8,818 nt of DNA, from the NCBI GenBank assembly GCA_947178235.1, contig CAMWXQ010000030.1, positions 1-8,818 on the forward strand, read 5' to 3'. The notes beneath the pieces are model-generated. The model searched no databases, was not told where the DNA came from, and saw only the letters and a program-made list of their open reading frames with translations. This document shows, piece by piece, positions 6,190 through 8,818 of the stretch; the stretch's first letter is position 1; every line of letters begins with the position of its first letter. Source of the DNA: an uncultured Muribaculaceae bacterium. Its GTDB lineage: Bacteria; Bacteroidota; Bacteroidia; Bacteroidales; Muribaculaceae. A program made the translations under genes and the position numbers.

Positions 6190-7451
6190 ATTTCTCTCTG
6201 TATTACGTCCACCACGCGCGAGGTGGCACCTGAATTCTGATTGACATATTTGGCCGCACGGCTGCGCAGGGTATCGAGCATCTCGGGATTCTGTCTAAGC
6301 TGGGCAAACCACGAGCAGATCGCTCCCGGCGTCTCGACGCAGCGGCCTATGCCGAGTTTCATGAGTTGTGCGGGTGTGACCTTGCGGTGTATCCTCGGCC
6401 CGAAGGCTACGGGGAGCCCGTAGACCACAGGCTCGATGACGCTGTGAAGCAGTTTGGTGAACCCGCCGCCGACGTATGCCCACCGCCCGAGGCGGTAGAG
6501 GTATGCGAGGGACCCAACCGAGTCGACTATGATCGCCTGAATCCCCTCGAAGTCGGTCTGTGTGTCGCACTGCGACAGTCTGAGGGTTTTCCCCTCGACC
6601 TTGCGCTCGATATGGGCGAGGGTCTTCTCATGGATTTCGTGGGGGACGATGATGAAGGGTATATCCTTGTTCCTGTTGGCCAGTCCCGCTACGAGGTCGA
6701 GGTCGCGGTCATCATGGACGCTCCCGGCGACGAACACCCCGCGACCCGCCGCAAAGCGTTCGAGCTCGGGCTGATGCCAAGGCGTAGAGGCCACGAGGAG
6801 GGCATTGTCAAAGAGCGGGTCGCCGTTCAGCGTCACTCCCTCCACGCCCAGTCGGTGGAGCCGTGTGACTGTCCCTTCGTCGAGGGCGAAGACGTGGCTG
6901 AAACAGCGGGCCGACTCGCGGTAGAGACCGCCGTACCACTTGAAGAACGCGCTTCCCTCCCTCACGATGGCCGAGACGAGTACCGCGGGGATATTGCGTC
7001 GCCGCAGCTCGTGGAGATAGTTGTGCCAGTACTCGGACACCATGAAGGCCGCGCAGTCGGGCCGCACGGCGTCGAGGAAGTGTGTGACGTTCGAGTGCAC
7101 GTCGAGTGGCAGATACCATACGCGGTCGACGTCGGGCGACGGACGGCGTCGCAGGGCCTCATAACCTGTGGGCGAGAAGAAGGTGAGGACGATGTTGCAC
7201 ACCATCCGCTTGCGCAGCAGGGCGATGACAGGACGCGCGATTCCATATTCACCGAGCGAGGCACAATGCACCCACACCGTCGGGCGGCTGCGGTCGAGCC
7301 CCGCAGCCTCAGCCTCGATGCGGTCAATGATATGACGCTGACCGCGCCCGAAACGCATCAGCTTGGCGCTGCTCGTGTCGGGCACCAATGCGGCGGCGGC
7401 CAGGACGGCATCCCGGGCCACACGCATCATCATATCGTATTCACCTAACAT
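6174..7451 (-). CDS. waaA: Kdo transferase family protein (WaaA/KdtA)
   Basis: This GT-B enzyme should move Kdo from CMP-Kdo to lipid IVA at the inner membrane. As numbered from 7451 it has 425 residues: a short N-terminal hydrophobic anchor (about 13-23), SAKLMRFGRG (28-37), WVHCASLGEYG (60-70) with E68 as the expected catalytic base, LTFFSPTGYE (89-98), FFKWYGGLYR (169-178), VPHEIHE (269-275), and YVGGGFTKLLHSVIEPVVYG (326-345) with H336 and E340, then LPVAFGP. Two motifs are unusual: the GD-T-R-F-D type block is GDPLFD (210-215), lacking the basic residue, and the G-S-[ST]-W/H...E block is GSVHDDRD. The true start may be Met7 (7433), which gives an N-terminus closer to family length; MMM at 7-9 makes this ambiguous. 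It is the first gene of the operon, behind a TAnnTTTG box. The number of Kdo residues added cannot be deduced. Confidence 0.92.
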   Translation of the reverse strand: MLGEYDMMMRVARDAVLAAAALVPDTSSAKLMRFGRGQRHIIDRIEAEAAGLDRSRPTVWVHCASLGEYGIARPVIALLRKRMVCNIVLTFFSPTGYEALRRRPSPDVDRVWYLPLDVHSNVTHFLDAVRPDCAAFMVSEYWHNYLHELRRRNIPAVLVSAIVREGSAFFKWYGGLYRESARCFSHVFALDEGTVTRLHRLGVEGVTLNGDPLFDNALLVASTPWHQPELERFAAGRGVFVAGSVHDDRDLDLVAGLANRNKDIPFIIVPHEIHEKTLAHIERKVEGKTLRLSQCDTQTDFEGIQAIIVDSVGSLAYLYRLGRWAYVGGGFTKLLHSVIEPVVYGLPVAFGPRIHRKVTPAQLMKLGIGRCVETPGAICSWFAQLRQNPEMLDTLRSRAAKYVNQNSGATSRVVDVIQREICAKN

Positions 7452-7485
7452 ACTTCGGCTTGACTTAACGGTATCTTTCAGCCTG

Positions 7486-7518
7486 CAAAATTACTCAAAA
7501 AGTTTGAACTGGCCCCAA
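7486..7518 (-). promoter_or_regulatory. Probable Bacteroidota promoter for the waaA operon
   Basis: On the minus strand TAATTTTG (7486-7493) matches the -7 consensus TAnnTTTG exactly. A TTG (7516-7518) lies 22 bp upstream, slightly longer than the usual 19-21 spacing to a -33 TTTG, so the -33 element is weak. Transcription would begin near 7479, giving a leader of about 28-46 nt depending on which waaA start is used. No hairpin terminator for the preceding Nim-like gene was seen in 7452-7544, so read-through from that gene is possible. Confidence 0.6.
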
Positions 7519-7544
7519 TCCCGACCCCTTAAAATGGCTTATGG

Positions 7545-8036
7545 CTACGAACCTTGCTCTTTTCTGACAAGTTCGATGGCCTCCTTGCCCGTGACGCGGT
7601 CGAGACGGATGCGTATGATGCAGACTTTATTGAAGAATCGGTCTATCTCAGCCCTTGGGTCGATGCCGGGGCTGTACTTGGCACAGAGCAGGTTGAGGGC
7701 TGCGAGCTTTTCGTCGTCGTTCTCAACAATTTCTGCTTCCCCGAAGGCGATGACGCTGCGGAAGTACGAGGTGAATTCCTCGGGGACGACTTCATCCCTG
7801 TCGACCACGCAGAGCGAGCATCGCGGGTTGCGGCGGATTGCGTCTATCTTGTGTCCCGCCGGGGCTGAGTGGATGTAGGCATATCCGCCCTCGACGGCAT
7901 AGTTGACGGGCACGGAATAGGGGTAGTCATCGTCGCCCGCCACGGCCCATACGGCATACTTGCCTTCGGCGAGGATGCGGCGCGAGCGGTCGTCGCCCAA
8001 CAGTTGTCTCGAACGTCTCATCTTCCGTTCCATCAT
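7545..8036 (-). CDS. Nim-like pyridoxamine 5'-phosphate oxidase-family flavoprotein
   Basis: This 163-residue protein has the split beta-barrel PPOX fold and resembles 5-nitroimidazole resistance (Nim) proteins and their chromosomal homologues. Matching segments are MRRSRQLL (6-13), AVAGDDDYPYSVPVNYA (31-47), HSAPAGHKIDAIRRNP (56-71), where H62 is at the position of the conserved Nim histidine, CVVDRDEVVPEEFTSYFRSV (76-95) and AFGEAEIV (97-104). Such proteins bind FMN or a related flavin as dimers, and some reduce nitro groups to amines. Whether this one gives resistance cannot be inferred, since many Bacteroidota carry harmless homologues. The start at 8036 overlaps the transporter stop as ATGA, which favours it over Met2 (8033) or Met6. 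It is likely co-transcribed with the transporter from the box at 8377-8384. Confidence 0.88.
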   Translation of the reverse strand: MMERKMRRSRQLLGDDRSRRILAEGKYAVWAVAGDDDYPYSVPVNYAVEGGYAYIHSAPAGHKIDAIRRNPRCSLCVVDRDEVVPEEFTSYFRSVIAFGEAEIVENDDEKLAALNLLCAKYSPGIDPRAEIDRFFNKVCIIRIRLDRVTGKEAIELVRKEQGS

Positions 8037-8356
8037 GCCATAAGTTTAAGTCCTATAATAGAGAGTATCAAGGTGGTTATAAAGAAAATACGCCAGAATG
8101 TGGCGGGCTCGCCGAAGAAGAGAATTCCGACGATAACGGCGCCGACAGCCCCGATGCCTGTCCACACGGGGTAGACCGTCCCGATGGGGAGACGCTCGGA
8201 TGCCTTGGCCATAAGGAACATGCTCAGTGCGAGCGCCGCGAGGAATCCCGTCCACCACATGACGGATTCATGACCCGTGGCGGTCTTGGTTTTCCCGAGG
8301 CAGAATGTGAAGGCGACCTCCATGAGGCCGGCCAATATGAGGATTATCCAACTCAT
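8033..8356 (-). CDS. Small multidrug resistance transporter, Gdx/SugE-like
   Basis: This 107-residue protein has four membrane segments (about 3-20, 33-51, 58-80, 87-105), the standard size of the SMR family, which works as antiparallel dimers in the inner membrane exchanging protons for cations. The essential glutamate is E13 in AGLMEVAF. LPIGTVYPVWTGIGAVGAVI (56-75) matches the Gdx/SugE (guanidinium exporter) branch better than the EmrE/Qac branch, which has WSGLG. Differences from typical Gdx are F16 in place of Trp and YP in place of YA before VW. An in-frame Met further upstream (8470) was not used, because the -7 box at 8377-8384 lies inside that extension and family members begin with M-x-W-I. 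No guanidine riboswitch is visible in the very short leader, so substrate assignment stays open. Confidence 0.9.
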   Translation of the reverse strand: MSWIILILAGLMEVAFTFCLGKTKTATGHESVMWWTGFLAALALSMFLMAKASERLPIGTVYPVWTGIGAVGAVIVGILFFGEPATFWRIFFITTLILSIIGLKLMA

Positions 8357-8376
8357 TGATGACTGATTTGAGCCCG

Positions 8377-8384
8377 CAAAGATA
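8377..8384 (-). promoter_or_regulatory. -7 box for the transporter/Nim-like operon
   Basis: TATCTTTG on the minus strand is an exact TAnnTTTG match. It would place the transcription start near 8371, about 15 nt before the transporter ATG at 8356. No good TTTG is present 19-21 bp upstream; that area is AT-rich. This absence could mean a weak or activator-dependent promoter. Confidence 0.6.
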
Positions 8385-8429
8385 CAAAAATCCGATATAT
8401 GCCACTTGATAAAATATATTTTAACCCAC

Positions 8430-8450
8430 ATGGGCAATACTATTGCCCAT
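8430..8450. promoter_or_regulatory. Perfect 10+1+10 palindrome, probable operator
   Basis: Arms ATGGGCAATA (8430-8439) and TATTGCCCAT (8441-8450) are exact reverse complements around a single C at 8440. The site lies between two divergent -7 boxes. Its centre is about 31 bp upstream of the likely start of the plus-strand gene, covering the place of a -33 element, and about 65 bp upstream of the likely start of the minus-strand operon. This size and symmetry suit a dimeric regulator. The protein that binds it is not identifiable here. Confidence 0.65.
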
Positions 8451-8459
8451 ATAGGCGAG

Positions 8460-8467
8460 TACCTTTG
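8460..8467 (+). promoter_or_regulatory. -7 box for the small plus-strand gene
   Basis: TACCTTTG matches TAnnTTTG exactly. Transcription would start near 8471-8474, giving an A-rich leader of just over 20 nt before the ATG at 8495, typical of Bacteroidota. There is no TTTG at the -33 position, which is instead occupied by the palindrome. Confidence 0.6.
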
Positions 8468-8494
8468 CAATGTAAATCAAAAACAGACAATCTC

Positions 8495-8782
8495 ATGGCA
8501 CTCTCCATCAATCCCACCGATATTCTGGCCGTTACCTTCGGCCGAGGCTCCGAGGCTCCCGCCACATTGACTCTGAGCGGAGCGGGTACTCTGGGCGATG
8601 TATTCCGTCATGTGCGCGCCGAGGCCAAAGGCCCCTCGGGGATACTGAAAATCACCGTGCGCAACCGCACGCAGGGATGGGCCCAGCAGCACACGATTCT
8701 ATTCCGTGCGCCCGGCTCCGCCGCTCCCGCTCCCCGCCGCAGCGGTGCTTGGGGCGAGATTCCTTCACTCTTCGAAAACTGA
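8495..8782 (+). CDS. Small protein of unknown function, 95 residues
   Basis: I do not recognise this protein. The start at 8495 is chosen because the -7 box (8460-8467) lies inside any longer reading from the Met at 8399. Residues 1-75 alternate hydrophobic and polar stretches and look like a small beta-rich domain: NPTDILAVTFGRG (6-18), ATLTLSGAGTLGDVFRHVRA (23-42), GILKITVRNRTQGW (49-62) and HTILFRAP (66-73). A flexible Ala/Pro/Arg linker (74-86) and a short tail WGEIPSLFEN follow. There is no signal peptide, membrane segment or cysteine, so it should be cytosolic. A strong-looking promoter box, A-rich leader and GC-rich codon use matching the neighbours support a real expressed gene. It is the only plus-strand gene and faces away from the transporter operon. 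Confidence 0.72.
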   Translation: MALSINPTDILAVTFGRGSEAPATLTLSGAGTLGDVFRHVRAEAKGPSGILKITVRNRTQGWAQQHTILFRAPGSAAPAPRRSGAWGEIPSLFEN

Positions 8783-8818
8783 TATTGAGACATATATTTT
8801 TTCATTTTGACAAAAGAG

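Noticed and set aside
6366..7448. Plus-strand open frame of 360 codons antisense to waaA
   Set aside because: It is a shadow of the GC-rich waaA coding sequence, with no family resemblance or promoter.
7452..7544. Intrinsic terminator between the Nim-like gene and waaA
   Set aside because: Only a weak 5-bp inverted repeat (TCAAA/TTTGA near 7495-7507) is present, with no GC-rich stem and U-tract, and it falls in the promoter spacer.
8357..8376. Guanidine riboswitch upstream of the Gdx-like transporter
   Set aside because: The leader predicted from the -7 box is only about 15 nt, and no paired hairpins with ACGR loops or ykkC-like structure are visible.
8357..8470. N-terminal extension of the transporter to a Met at 8470
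   Set aside because: The extension would contain the promoter box and the palindrome, and SMR proteins are about 105-110 residues starting just before the first membrane segment.
8805..8815. TTTTG-A-CAAAA palindrome at the right edge
   Set aside because: It is short, AT-only apart from one pair, and cut close to the window end. It may be part of a promoter for the next gene, but the -7 box would lie outside.
1..8818. Mobile element, CRISPR array, tRNA or rRNA
   Set aside because: No transposase or integrase motif, spaced repeats with unique spacers, or tRNA-like cloverleaf was seen by eye on either strand.

Overview
This window looks like chromosomal DNA of a high-GC member of the Bacteroidota, most likely Bacteroidales; the genus cannot be fixed. 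The evidence is several TAnnTTTG (-7) promoter boxes, no Shine-Dalgarno motif at most starts but A-rich leaders instead, and Bacteroidales-type versions of the lipopolysaccharide (LPS) enzymes. The protein-coding strand is almost entirely the minus strand, so the text below reads from high to low coordinates.

Right end (8357-8818). A short AT-rich control region carries two back-to-back promoter boxes and a perfect 10+1+10 palindrome. It separates a plus-strand gene for an unrecognised 95-residue protein (8495-8782) from a minus-strand pair: a Gdx/SugE-type small multidrug resistance transporter (8033-8356) and a Nim-like flavin (PPOX-fold) protein (7545-8036). The pair overlaps by ATGA and looks like a small detoxification operon.

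Main block (1-7493). A promoter at about 7486-7493 opens what looks like one long LPS inner-core operon. In transcription order it holds a WaaA/KdtA-type Kdo transferase, an LpxL/HtrB-type late acyltransferase, a KdsB-like CMP-sugar synthetase, a GT4 glycosyltransferase, a GT90 (CAP10/LpsA-type) glycosyltransferase, a GT9 (heptosyltransferase-family) enzyme, and an LtaS-like membrane phosphotransferase cut by the left edge. Gene junctions are mostly overlaps or gaps of 10-34 bp. The likely logic is to activate the ulosonic acid, transfer it to the lipid A precursor, add the last acyl chain, extend the core with three sugar transferases, and decorate it with a phospho-substituent outside the inner membrane.

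The one structured break in the operon is lpxL-kdsB (about 5206-5355). It holds a hairpin at the end of lpxL, a 7-bp tandem array that contains the lpxL stop codon, and a 9-bp tandem array before kdsB.

The most interesting points are this double repeat array, the divergent motifs in the paired KdsB-like and WaaA-like enzymes, and the palindrome between the divergent promoters next to the unknown small protein. No mobile element, CRISPR array, tRNA or rRNA was seen.
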